Shown here: positions 1-7,251 of the stretch, one piece after another
Position numbering within the stretch: position 1 is the stretch's first letter
Layout: each line of letters begins with the position of its first letter
NCBI GenBank assembly: GCA_011369445.1
Contig: DRQF01000189.1
Location: 81,626 to 126,720, forward strand
DNA: 45,095 bases
From: Planctomycetota bacterium
GTDB taxonomy: Bacteria > Planctomycetota > GCA-002687715 > DRQF01
Direction of reading: 5' to 3'
Notes under the pieces: generated by a model
Told to the model about the DNA's origin: nothing
The model's database searches: none
Seen by the model: only the letters and a program-made list of their open reading frames with translations
Position numbers and translations under genes: made by a program

Positions 1-190
1 CGCCGGCCGGAGCAATGCTCTTCAGGGATGCATCCATGCGCAGGTCGATGGCCACCTTCGTATACGGGGCGACCACGAGCTTCATCACGTCCGTGTGCCA
101 CAGGAAGACCAGCAAGAAGGCGACGATGGAGGAGAGTACGGCTCGGATGATCCTGGAGCGTAATTCCTCCAAATGGTCGCCGAAACTCAT
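1..190 (-). CDS. tatC: Sec-independent protein translocase TatC (N-terminal part, cut by window edge)
   Basis: TatC is the multi-spanning inner-membrane receptor of the twin-arginine export system, which moves folded proteins across the membrane. Only the first ~63 residues are in the window. The protein begins MSFGDHLEELRSRIIRAVL, matching the conserved TatC N-terminus (HLxELRxRI/L), followed by a first transmembrane segment (SSIVAFLLVFLW) and the start of the first periplasmic loop. The ATG at 190 was chosen because it sits directly before the conserved motif. The frame stays open upstream to a GTG at 280 preceded by an AGGGG ribosome-binding site, so a 30-residue longer N-terminus is possible. 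It lies about 200 bp behind the coiled-coil gene on the same strand, with a probable terminator between them. The family call is firm; the rest of the gene lies left of position 1. Confidence 0.85.
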   Translation of the reverse strand, partial: MSFGDHLEELRSRIIRAVLSSIVAFLLVFLWHTDVMKLVVAPYTKVAIDLRMDASLKSIAPAG

Positions 191-319
191 TTCGGAAGAC
201 TGGAGAGGGTCGCTCGAGGCTGAGGTGTCGTCTGTCAATGAATTGGTCCTTGCCGCGGAGAAGCCGCGACAGTGTTCCACGGCCGTATCCCCTCATTCAA
301 GGGCGGGACCTTGGGGGGA

Positions 320-360
320 AAAGAGAAGCGGCGGTAGCCCTCGTTTGGACTCCCGCCGCT
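320..360 (-). terminator. Probable intrinsic terminator after the coiled-coil/BRCT-like gene
   Basis: An inverted repeat AGCGGCGG (327-334) / CCGCCGCT (353-360) with an 18-base loop lies just downstream of the stop at 389. On the minus strand it is followed by a pyrimidine run (TCTCTTTTCC). This is consistent with termination before tatC, although the loop is long. Confidence 0.45.
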
Positions 361-388
361 GTCGATTCTTCTTCCGTCGATATCCGGG

Positions 389-1666
389 TCAATAGTCCAG
401 GAAGATCTCCAGGTCCTTGGACCGGATCATCTCGATGTTCCAGCGCAAGGCATCCGTGTACTCCTTGGTCTCCTTGAACCAGTTGGGATTCGCATCCTCG
501 CCCACGGCTTCGGGATCGGGATTGTCGCCGATCACGAGGAAGTCCACGTGAGGATCGAACTTCATCACGACCTTGGCCCGATTGTCCTCGAGGATCGCCT
601 TGGCCTGTTGATTGTTGAAACGGCCCGGGAGGTTCCCGAGGAAGTAGAAGATCTTCTGCTCGTTGCGGTCGAAGTAGGGATTGGTGACGAAGTCGCCCCG
701 CTCGGGACGCGCATCCCCTTCGAGGGCGCAAAGCGCCCGATCCTTCTCCACGTCGCGCACCACGATGTACCCGTGATAGTCCTTCACCTTCCCCTTCAGG
801 AAGCCGTAGGTACGGAACCGGGTCCCGCGACGCAGGACCTGCTTCGTCCCGATGTCGATCCAGCAGAGGCCCGTGCGGTAGTCGACGTCCAGAATCTTGC
901 CGTCCGGCAGATCCTTTTCCTTCTTGATACGCAAACCGCGCTTGATGTCGCGCACCTCGCGATCCAACTCCGACATGGTGTCGCTGACGCGAATGAGCTC
1001 GGCCCGGTGAGTCGAAACTGCCTTTTCGTAGGTGTCGGTGATGCGCGACAACTGAGTCGCGAGATCATCCTTCTGAGACTCGAGCTGCTGTTCCTTCGTG
1101 GCGTTGCGCTGTTTCTCGTCCTCGAGCTCCTGGCTGCGGCGGGCAAGCTCGGTGCGCTGTTCTTCGAGCAACTGGTCGTTTGCCTGCTCGGCGGAAGCCT
1201 TGTCGGCCTTGGCCTGGGTCAAATCATTCTTGAGAGACGCGATTTCCGCATCCCGCTTATTGATCGCCGCTTCGGCCGGTCCCAGGATTCCCATCAGGGT
1301 GTTGAGCGTCGCATCGGCTTCCAACGAATTCCGGCTCTCCGTGATCCTCTGGCGGACGGGTCGAACGTAGTCGTTGTTGAAGCGCTCCAGGTAGACCTGG
1401 GGCGGCTCTCCATCGGCGGGCTCGGGCACGGGAACCGGCACTTCACCGACTTCCTTGGCGAACGAATTCATGGCCTCCCGGAGGGCCGTCACCTTGTCGA
1501 AGGCGATGTCCCTCTCGGCACTGGTGGACTTGGCCTTCTTCTTGAGGGCTTCGTTGTCCTTGAACTGGCCGAACCAAAGCGCCCAACCGCCGATGGCGAT
1601 CACGAGCGTGAAGATGAAAAGCATCATCAGGTTGACGGCGCCCCGCTCACGAGCATGGCTCATCAT
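389..1666 (-). CDS. Membrane-anchored coiled-coil protein with BRCT-like C-terminal domain
   Basis: About 425 residues. A single transmembrane segment lies near the N-terminus (residues ~11-32, NLMMLFIFTLVIAIGGWALW), so most of the protein is probably extracytoplasmic or membrane-tethered. Long charged heptad-like stretches (residues ~35-65 and ~135-250, rich in E, K, Q and A) indicate coiled coil. A compact beta-type region follows (DGKILDVDYRTGLCWIDIG). The last ~80 residues (KIFYFLGNLPGRF, QQAKAILEDNRAKVV, VDFLVIGDNPD, then ALRWNIEMIRSKDLEIFL) follow the strand-helix-strand order of BRCT domains such as the one in DNA ligase A. The ATG at 1666 is preceded by AAGGAGG at 1677-1683; a TTG at 1672 is also in frame but sits too close to that site. 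No known family name can be assigned. The role is unknown; BRCT-like folds usually mediate protein binding. Confidence 0.8.
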   Translation of the reverse strand: MMSHARERGAVNLMMLFIFTLVIAIGGWALWFGQFKDNEALKKKAKSTSAERDIAFDKVTALREAMNSFAKEVGEVPVPVPEPADGEPPQVYLERFNNDYVRPVRQRITESRNSLEADATLNTLMGILGPAEAAINKRDAEIASLKNDLTQAKADKASAEQANDQLLEEQRTELARRSQELEDEKQRNATKEQQLESQKDDLATQLSRITDTYEKAVSTHRAELIRVSDTMSELDREVRDIKRGLRIKKEKDLPDGKILDVDYRTGLCWIDIGTKQVLRRGTRFRTYGFLKGKVKDYHGYIVVRDVEKDRALCALEGDARPERGDFVTNPYFDRNEQKIFYFLGNLPGRFNNQQAKAILEDNRAKVVMKFDPHVDFLVIGDNPDPEAVGEDANPNWFKETKEYTDALRWNIEMIRSKDLEIFLDY

Positions 1667-2259
1667 CGGCAAGAAACCTCCTTGCGGCGCGGGGCGAACC
1701 TCTTGGTCGGCCGCTCGCGCAGATTCCGATTCCCTTCGTCGCCCCCACGTCGGCGCGACGCATCACGATACCCCTAACCACAGGCCGGCGAAAGGCCTGG
1801 AACCCCGGCACGGCCGGGGATACGCGGGGATTCATTCCTTCTCCGAGCCGACGGAGCCCGCCGGCGCTCGAGGGTCGGGATTCTACGGGCCGAGCCGGGA
1901 GCATGTCAAGAACACGCCCTTCAACCCCTCGGAACGCCCGGAGAAGCCATCTTCCGGGCATCGATTCCCTCCCCACAACGTCCAGGAGGCGTGTGAACGG
2001 GTTGGGCGCCCGCCGAAGGGGCGGTCACGTCACGCGCGTTCTCGCACGCATCCAGGAAGGATCTCTACATGTCGAAGCCTTCTTCGATTTATGCTCGTTT
2101 CGATCTTCTGATCCGCGGGATCGATTCCCTGAAAACGAAGAAAGTTTTGAGGTGGAGACCCCATCCGGTAACATGCCTTTCGTTCTCTTCCCTTCGAAGA
2201 GAAGCGCCCTGAGCACCAGCTTTCCACTGGACGCAACTCACTCAGAAGAAGGGAAACCG
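1667..2259. other. Divergent intergenic region, ~590 bp, no gene seen
   Basis: This stretch separates the minus-strand coiled-coil gene from the plus-strand FG-GAP gene and should contain both promoters. No convincing gene or RNA was found. Two neighbouring GC-rich hairpins stand out: CAGGCC/GGCCTG (1781-1786 with 1794-1799) and a perfect 7-bp stem with a 3-base loop (1803-1809 with 1813-1819). Neither is followed by a T-run. A short palindrome GATCC-GCG-GGATC lies at 2110-2122. No -35/-10 pair was clear enough to report. Confidence 0.5.
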
Positions 2260-4806
2260 ATGATCACCAACGCTCACTCCAAACCTCAGCTCCCGGCTTT
2301 GGGGGCATTCTTCCTCCTCGTTCTCCTCTCCATGACGGCGACGGCCCAGCAACCCCGGTTCGGGCTCGTTCACGAAACGCCCATCCCGACGGGGACTCCA
2401 TTCGCTCTCTCCACGGTGGCCGGCGATGTCGACGGTGACGGCGACACGGATCTTTACGTCGGATCGTTCTTCGCGGACCAACTGCTTCTCAACGATGGCA
2501 GCGGTCACTTCACGGACGCTTCCGCCCAAATTCCCATGATCGGCGGCACCACGACCGATTGCGAGATGGGTGACGTGGATGGCGACGGCGACTTGGACAT
2601 CGTCCTCACCTCGTCGGTCTTCAGCGGAAGCCTCGTCGTCTTCATCAACAACGGCGGAGTCTTCACGCTCGGTACCCCCGCGATCGCGCTCCCGGCCGGG
2701 TCCGTGCCTCAGAGTCTCGAACTCGGCGACATTGACGGCGACGGGGACCTGGACATCGTGGCGGCCTCAACGGGCTCGGTCCTCGTCGTGACGAATACGG
2801 GAGGAGGCTCCTTCACGTTCTCGGCGGGCGCCGTTCCGGCGGGCACCGTCGTCGGCACGAAATCCGTGGCCCTATCGGATCTGGATGGAGACGGGGACAT
2901 TGACATCCTGGCCGGCTCCGCCACCGGAGCTGTCGCCTTGCTCCTGAATAGCGGATCGGGGACGTTTTCAGCGGGCCCCGGCGCGCCGGCTTCATTCCCG
3001 ACCCCCATCGAACAGGTCGTCCTCGGCGATGTCGACGGAGACGGCGACGACGATGCGATTGTGGTCGTGGCGCTCTCCGGCGCAGCCCTCTACCTCAACG
3101 ATGGTAGCGCCGGGTTCTCCGTCGCACCGGTCCAATTTCCGGTCCTGAACGGATTCGCGACGACCATCACCCTTGCCGACCTGGACGGTGATGCGGATCT
3201 GGACGCTCTTTTCGCGACGAATGCCAGCGCCGTACTCCTCATCAACTCTGGTGCCGGCATCTTCACCGTCGCAGCGGGGCAGATCCCCCAGGATGTCGAA
3301 CTCGCTGGGGCGCAGACCTTCGCGGTCGCGGACCTGGACCAAGATGGCGACCCGGACGTTTACAACGGCAATGCGAACGCCTCGGGCATCTGGTTCAACG
3401 ACGGCCTTGGGAACTTCGAGATCCTCCCGGGCCGCACGCCCGCCATCGGTCGAATCACGAACTCCATCGCCCTCGGCGACCTGGATTCCGACGGGGACCT
3501 GGATGCCATCGTGGGGAACGACGGGTTGGATCACCTCTTGGTCAACGACGGATCGGGAGTCTTCCAGTTCGCGGGGGGGCCCGCGTCCGCGTTCCCTTCG
3601 CCGGGCGTCTTCGGTGCCAAGGACGTCCGCCTGAGTGACGTGGATGGAGACGGCGACCTCGACGCCCTGCTGATGACGCCGGGTGCGCCCGTTGCCCTGC
3701 TTCTCAATGACGGGGCAGCCGTCTTCACCGATGCGTCCGGACAGATCGTGAACGGACCGTCCACGGAGGTGTTGAGTTTCGACGTCGGCGACGTCGATGC
3801 CGACGGCGATGTCGACATTCTCGTGGGCACGGAGGTCCCCTTCCCAAACCGCCTGTTCCTCAATGACGGCTCGGGGAATTTCACCGACGCCAGCGGCATG
3901 CTGCCCGCCCTCATCGCTCACACCACCGGCGTCCACCTCGTCGACGTCGACACCGACGGCGACCTGGACGCCATCGTCCGCAGACTGCAGGGAACGATCG
4001 GCTACGAGGTCTGGATCAACAACGGCACCGGCGCATTCACCGCCTTGCCCCTGGCCAGCCCTCCGAACGGCCCTGGAATCTCCGAGGTCATCACGCTGGG
4101 TGACGTGGATGGCGACGGCGACATCGATATCGTGACGGCCACTCCGCGCCTGTTCCTGAATAACGGTGCGGGCGTCTTCACGCTCCAACCCACGGCATCC
4201 GCTTTCATAGGCGCTCATCCCGGACTCTTCGCGGCCGGGCTCTTCGACGTGGACGGCGACGGCGACCTGGATCTCGTCACCGATGACGTCAAACCCAGTT
4301 CCTTGTCCGGAAATCAGCTCTACATCAACGACGGAACGGGAGTCTTCACGGCCGTGCCAAATGCTCTTCCCGCGATCGGCGGGACGACGGCGCTGGCCGC
4401 CGCGGATCTGGACGGCGACGGAGACGTGGATGTGTTCGCCGGCAAGAGCGACCAGGATCGCATCTACATTCAGCTCGCACGCCAGTTGGCGTGGCGCCAG
4501 ACGCCGCGCTACTCCCGCCCGCTGACTCTCGACATTTGGGGCCCTCCCAACACCGGCTGGGCCCTGTTGGCATCACTGGGCACCGGGAGCCAGATGGTTC
4601 CCCCCCTCGGCGTCTTCCATTTGGACTTGGCCTCGACCGTCCTCGTCGCTCAAGGCATCCTGGATGCCCAGGGCATGGCGAGTCTCTCGACCAACGCCGC
4701 CGCCAATCCGGGAGGACCTCCCCTGACCTTCGACCTGCAGGCCGTCGTCGGCGGCACTCCCCTGCGGTTCACCAACCTGGAGATCCTCCGCTTCCTCGAC
4801 CTGTAG
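2260..4806 (+). CDS. Secreted FG-GAP/VCBS repeat protein with 14 Ca-binding-type repeats
   Basis: 848 residues. A signal peptide (residues ~1-30, hydrophobic core ALGAFFLLVLLSM, Ala-x-Ala-like end before QQPRF) sends it out of the cytoplasm. The body is built from 14 repeats with the acidic core D-[VIL]-D-x-D-G-D-x-D (for example DVDGDGDLDIVLTS), typical of FG-GAP/VCBS beta-propeller blades whose Asp-rich loops bind calcium. Fourteen blades would fit two seven-bladed propellers. The last ~100 residues have no FG-GAP repeats and form a separate beta-rich tail (RPLTLDIWGPPNTGWALL ... ILRFLDL). The same kind of tail ends the proteins at 4912-6552 and 44050-45095. The ATG at 2260 was chosen because the signal peptide starts there and a GAAGAAGGG ribosome-binding site precedes it; the frame is open further upstream but without coding character. 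Probable role: cell-surface or secreted binding protein; ligand unknown. Confidence 0.88.
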   Translation: MITNAHSKPQLPALGAFFLLVLLSMTATAQQPRFGLVHETPIPTGTPFALSTVAGDVDGDGDTDLYVGSFFADQLLLNDGSGHFTDASAQIPMIGGTTTDCEMGDVDGDGDLDIVLTSSVFSGSLVVFINNGGVFTLGTPAIALPAGSVPQSLELGDIDGDGDLDIVAASTGSVLVVTNTGGGSFTFSAGAVPAGTVVGTKSVALSDLDGDGDIDILAGSATGAVALLLNSGSGTFSAGPGAPASFPTPIEQVVLGDVDGDGDDDAIVVVALSGAALYLNDGSAGFSVAPVQFPVLNGFATTITLADLDGDADLDALFATNASAVLLINSGAGIFTVAAGQIPQDVELAGAQTFAVADLDQDGDPDVYNGNANASGIWFNDGLGNFEILPGRTPAIGRITNSIALGDLDSDGDLDAIVGNDGLDHLLVNDGSGVFQFAGGPASAFPSPGVFGAKDVRLSDVDGDGDLDALLMTPGAPVALLLNDGAAVFTDASGQIVNGPSTEVLSFDVGDVDADGDVDILVGTEVPFPNRLFLNDGSGNFTDASGMLPALIAHTTGVHLVDVDTDGDLDAIVRRLQGTIGYEVWINNGTGAFTALPLASPPNGPGISEVITLGDVDGDGDIDIVTATPRLFLNNGAGVFTLQPTASAFIGAHPGLFAAGLFDVDGDGDLDLVTDDVKPSSLSGNQLYINDGTGVFTAVPNALPAIGGTTALAAADLDGDGDVDVFAGKSDQDRIYIQLARQLAWRQTPRYSRPLTLDIWGPPNTGWALLASLGTGSQMVPPLGVFHLDLASTVLVAQGILDAQGMASLSTNAAANPGGPPLTFDLQAVVGGTPLRFTNLEILRFLDL

Positions 4807-4850
4807 TCGATAACTGACGGGCACACCCTGCGGGGAACGCCGCAATCAAG

Positions 4851-4880
4851 GGGGGCGCTGACAGTGACGTCAGCGCCCCC
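4851..4880. terminator. Shared bidirectional terminator between convergent genes
   Basis: A perfect 12-bp inverted repeat, GGGGGCGCTGAC (4851-4862) and GTCAGCGCCCCC (4869-4880), with a 6-base loop lies between the stops of the convergent genes at 4806 and 4912. It is followed on the plus strand by GCTCTTTGGGG. Position and stem strength fit a terminator used from both sides; the T-run is weak. Confidence 0.7.
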
Positions 4881-4911
4881 GCTCTTTGGGGAATCCCGCC
4901 TCGGAGACCAT

Positions 4912-6552
4912 TCAAGGCAGTGTGAACTCCACCGGGTTCGTCGTGGCGACGATGCTCTGGGTCGCGAAGTCGAACACGATCACGGCCGTGCTCAGCACGA
5001 CGCCCGAAACGAAGGGAGCGTTCGCTGCATCGACGAGAAAGTTGGTCTGAGCACCACCGTTGCCGTCAAGAACACCCGCCGCGTCGGGAAGGAAGAACGT
5101 TCCCGCGAGCGACAGGGCGAACTGAGTGGTGAGATCCGGATTGATCGGAACGACCGGGTCTCCCGAGCTGTACGTGAACCCCGGGTAGCGCCCAGTCGCT
5201 CCATAGAGTTGGAGATAGATCCCTCCCGCGACGGGCGAGCCGAGATCGATGTCGAACTGAGTCTGAATCGTCCCGTTGCCCAAGACCGTCGGACCGATGA
5301 CGTCAAGTCCCTGGGCGATGAGTAATGCGGCGAACGTGCCGGTGTTTCCGGCGGCGATCCCTTCCAACACCTCGCCCCGACCGTCCCCCGTCACATCGTG
5401 AAGTGAGGCGTAGTCCGCGTCCGCGCCACCGATCGTCTCGATGTCGTCCACCTGTGCGCCGGACAGGGTGTAAACCTGGAACCGGGAGTTGTTGAAGCCC
5501 GACGTCGGCATCGAGGCGAAGCCGATCTCCTCGATGCCGTCGCCGTCCTGATCACGAACCGCCACGACGCGCGCTCCGTAGGATTCTCCCGTCGTCGTTC
5601 CCTGGAGGACCAACGAGGCGACGTTGCTACCGTTCGGGAAGAAGCTGACGTCTCCGTTGTTCTGAAGCCCATTGGAGTCGTTGAACTTTCGACCGATGAC
5701 GAGTCCCGAGGTGGCGGCGGACGGCCCCATGATGATGGCCATGGCCGGTGCATCCGTACTCCCGGGCGAGGACCCGTTCAGCAATGTGGGCGATGCCGTC
5801 GAATTGGGCCCGTTCAGGAGCCAAACACGTCCTCCCACAGACCCGGCATACAGGGTGGGAGAGCCCGCGCGTGTCGCCAGGGTCTTGCCCAATCCGTCAA
5901 AGGCGATGACGCCGTCCTCCGTATCGAGCATCACGCCGGTGGCGGCGTCGTAATAAACGACTCGGCCGGTCTCGGTAAACGTGTTGGCGTAATTCGGTTC
6001 GCCGGCCACAACCGCGGACGTGCCCGCGAGCGTGCCATCCGAGATGGCTCCCAGAGAGACCCCCAGGTTTCCGCCACTTCCGATCTCGCCCACGATGGCC
6101 CAGATTTCCGCAGCCGTCGCGCCGGAGAAGCAGGCGACACGACCGGCGTTGGGGCCGCTCACGGGATCGTCGAAATCGGGCGCCCCGACACAAAGATCGC
6201 GCACACCGTCACCGTCGACGTCGCCGACATCCTGGATCGATTCCCCGAAACGAGCAGCCGACTGGAGACCGTCGAACGACTGGATCAGGGAGCCATTGCG
6301 GCCGGAGAAAAGAAAGACGCGGCCGACAGCTCCTGCCGGTGTCACAAAGTTTCTCGCCGAGACGGCATAGTCCTCGAATCCGTCAGCATCGAAATCTCCG
6401 ACGTTGACGATATGTTCGCCGAATGTGCCCGACAGAGCCGGGACGGCGGCGACTTCCTGGCGGTGATTGGCCAGGCGACTTTGGGCCACGACCGGGGAGG
6501 CCATGAGCACCAGGGCGATGAGGAAGGAGAGGGATTTGATTCGGTGAGGCAT
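4912..6552 (-). CDS. Secreted integrin-alpha-like FG-GAP protein
   Basis: 546 residues from the ATG at 6552. An N-terminal signal peptide (MPHRIKSLSFLIALVLMASP, ending VVAQ) is followed by FG-GAP-type repeats of the integrin-alpha style: FGEHIVNVGDFDADGFED, FGESIQDVGDVDGDGVRDL, a later RDQDGDGIEEIGF and HDVTGDGRGEV. These are looser and fewer than in the convergent neighbour. The C-terminal ~120 residues (QTQFDIDLGSPVAGGIYLQL ... NPVEFTLP) form a beta-rich tail like those of two other secreted proteins here. The frame is open upstream to an ATG at 6570, but the signal peptide favours 6552. Probably a surface or exported propeller protein. It lies downstream of the kinase/sigma pair on the same strand with a 138-bp gap, so co-transcription is possible but not shown. 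Confidence 0.85.
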   Translation of the reverse strand: MPHRIKSLSFLIALVLMASPVVAQSRLANHRQEVAAVPALSGTFGEHIVNVGDFDADGFEDYAVSARNFVTPAGAVGRVFLFSGRNGSLIQSFDGLQSAARFGESIQDVGDVDGDGVRDLCVGAPDFDDPVSGPNAGRVACFSGATAAEIWAIVGEIGSGGNLGVSLGAISDGTLAGTSAVVAGEPNYANTFTETGRVVYYDAATGVMLDTEDGVIAFDGLGKTLATRAGSPTLYAGSVGGRVWLLNGPNSTASPTLLNGSSPGSTDAPAMAIIMGPSAATSGLVIGRKFNDSNGLQNNGDVSFFPNGSNVASLVLQGTTTGESYGARVVAVRDQDGDGIEEIGFASMPTSGFNNSRFQVYTLSGAQVDDIETIGGADADYASLHDVTGDGRGEVLEGIAAGNTGTFAALLIAQGLDVIGPTVLGNGTIQTQFDIDLGSPVAGGIYLQLYGATGRYPGFTYSSGDPVVPINPDLTTQFALSLAGTFFLPDAAGVLDGNGGAQTNFLVDAANAPFVSGVVLSTAVIVFDFATQSIVATTNPVEFTLP

Positions 6553-6690
6553 GGCGGAATCCGTTTCCATGGGACAACACGGTGGCGACAGGGGAAACAC
6601 CCCCAAACTGTCTCAATCGGAAACGGTCTCGGGATCGGACACGAATTCCTACGTGACGGAGAAGACAACAGAGCCGACCCACCGTAAGGA

Positions 6691-7251
6691 TCAGGAATTC
6701 AAGAGGATACGGAAGGTCTTGCGCAGTCGTTCTTCCGCGCGCATGCAGGCCTTTCTCATGGCCTCCTCCGAGAGGCCGAAGCGACTCCGGCACTCGGCCT
6801 GTCCCTCCCCCGCCACCTTGGCGAGAATCAACGCTCGATCCTTCTCCGGAAGAAGGGAAAGCGCCTTCATCGCGAGAACGAGCGTCTCCCGGCGGGCTGC
6901 CCACGTCGCCGGCCCGGTTTCGTCATCGGGCATGGGGCGTTCCGATCCGGAACTGCTCTGTCCGAACGAAAGGCTGAGAATGGGGCCCGAATTCCGCTTC
7001 AAGGCCATCCAGTGGTCTCTTCGATCGGCGATGGTTCGCCGGGCGATGGTTCTCAACCAACCGCGAAAGGCCATGTCGCCCCGGTCGACGAATGTCGCCC
7101 CTCCTTCGATGACGCGCAGCTTGATGTGCTGCACGAGGTCCTCGGGTTGCTCGAACCGGAAAAGGTCCGCCGCTTCCGCCCGCACCACGGCCATGAGCAG
7201 ATCCGTCTCCCCCTCCAGTCGCGCGCCGATGGAGTCGTGTTCTTCGTTCAC
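6691..7251 (-). CDS. ECF-type RNA polymerase sigma factor coupled to the kinase gene
   Basis: 186 residues. Region 2 is recognisable (LVQHIKLRVIEGG ... FRGWLRTIARRTIADRRDHW), as is region 4 with its helix-turn-helix (ALSLLPEKDRALILAKVAGEG, then LSEEAMRKACMRAEERLRK). This is the size and layout of extracytoplasmic-function sigma factors. The GTG at 7251 was chosen because it overlaps the kinase stop codon as GTGA and follows a GGAGAGG ribosome-binding site inside the kinase gene. The frame is open further upstream but would run inside the kinase gene. Co-translation with a Ser/Thr kinase suggests that the kinase, rather than a classical anti-sigma factor, sets its activity. That regulatory link is an inference from gene order; target promoters are unknown. 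Confidence 0.85.
   Translation of the reverse strand: MNEEHDSIGARLEGETDLLMAVVRAEAADLFRFEQPEDLVQHIKLRVIEGGATFVDRGDMAFRGWLRTIARRTIADRRDHWMALKRNSGPILSLSFGQSSSGSERPMPDDETGPATWAARRETLVLAMKALSLLPEKDRALILAKVAGEGQAECRSRFGLSEEAMRKACMRAEERLRKTFRILLNS

Noticed and set aside
1667..2259. Possible structured RNA in the long divergent gap
   Set aside because: Two short GC hairpins are present but no tRNA, riboswitch or known small RNA pattern could be recognised.
2992..4218. Minus-strand open frame opposite the FG-GAP repeats
   Set aside because: Repeated VAVGIDVADVE-like units are the mirror of the Asp-rich repeat codons of the real gene.
2410..4450. Regular DNA repeats that might suggest a CRISPR or satellite array
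   Set aside because: The periodicity is protein-level: each copy encodes an FG-GAP blade and the DNA differs between copies.
6561..6626. Inverted repeat CCGTTTCC / GGAAACGG flanking the start of the integrin-like gene
   Set aside because: Eight bases with a 50-base spacing can occur by chance, and no promoter could be placed relative to it.
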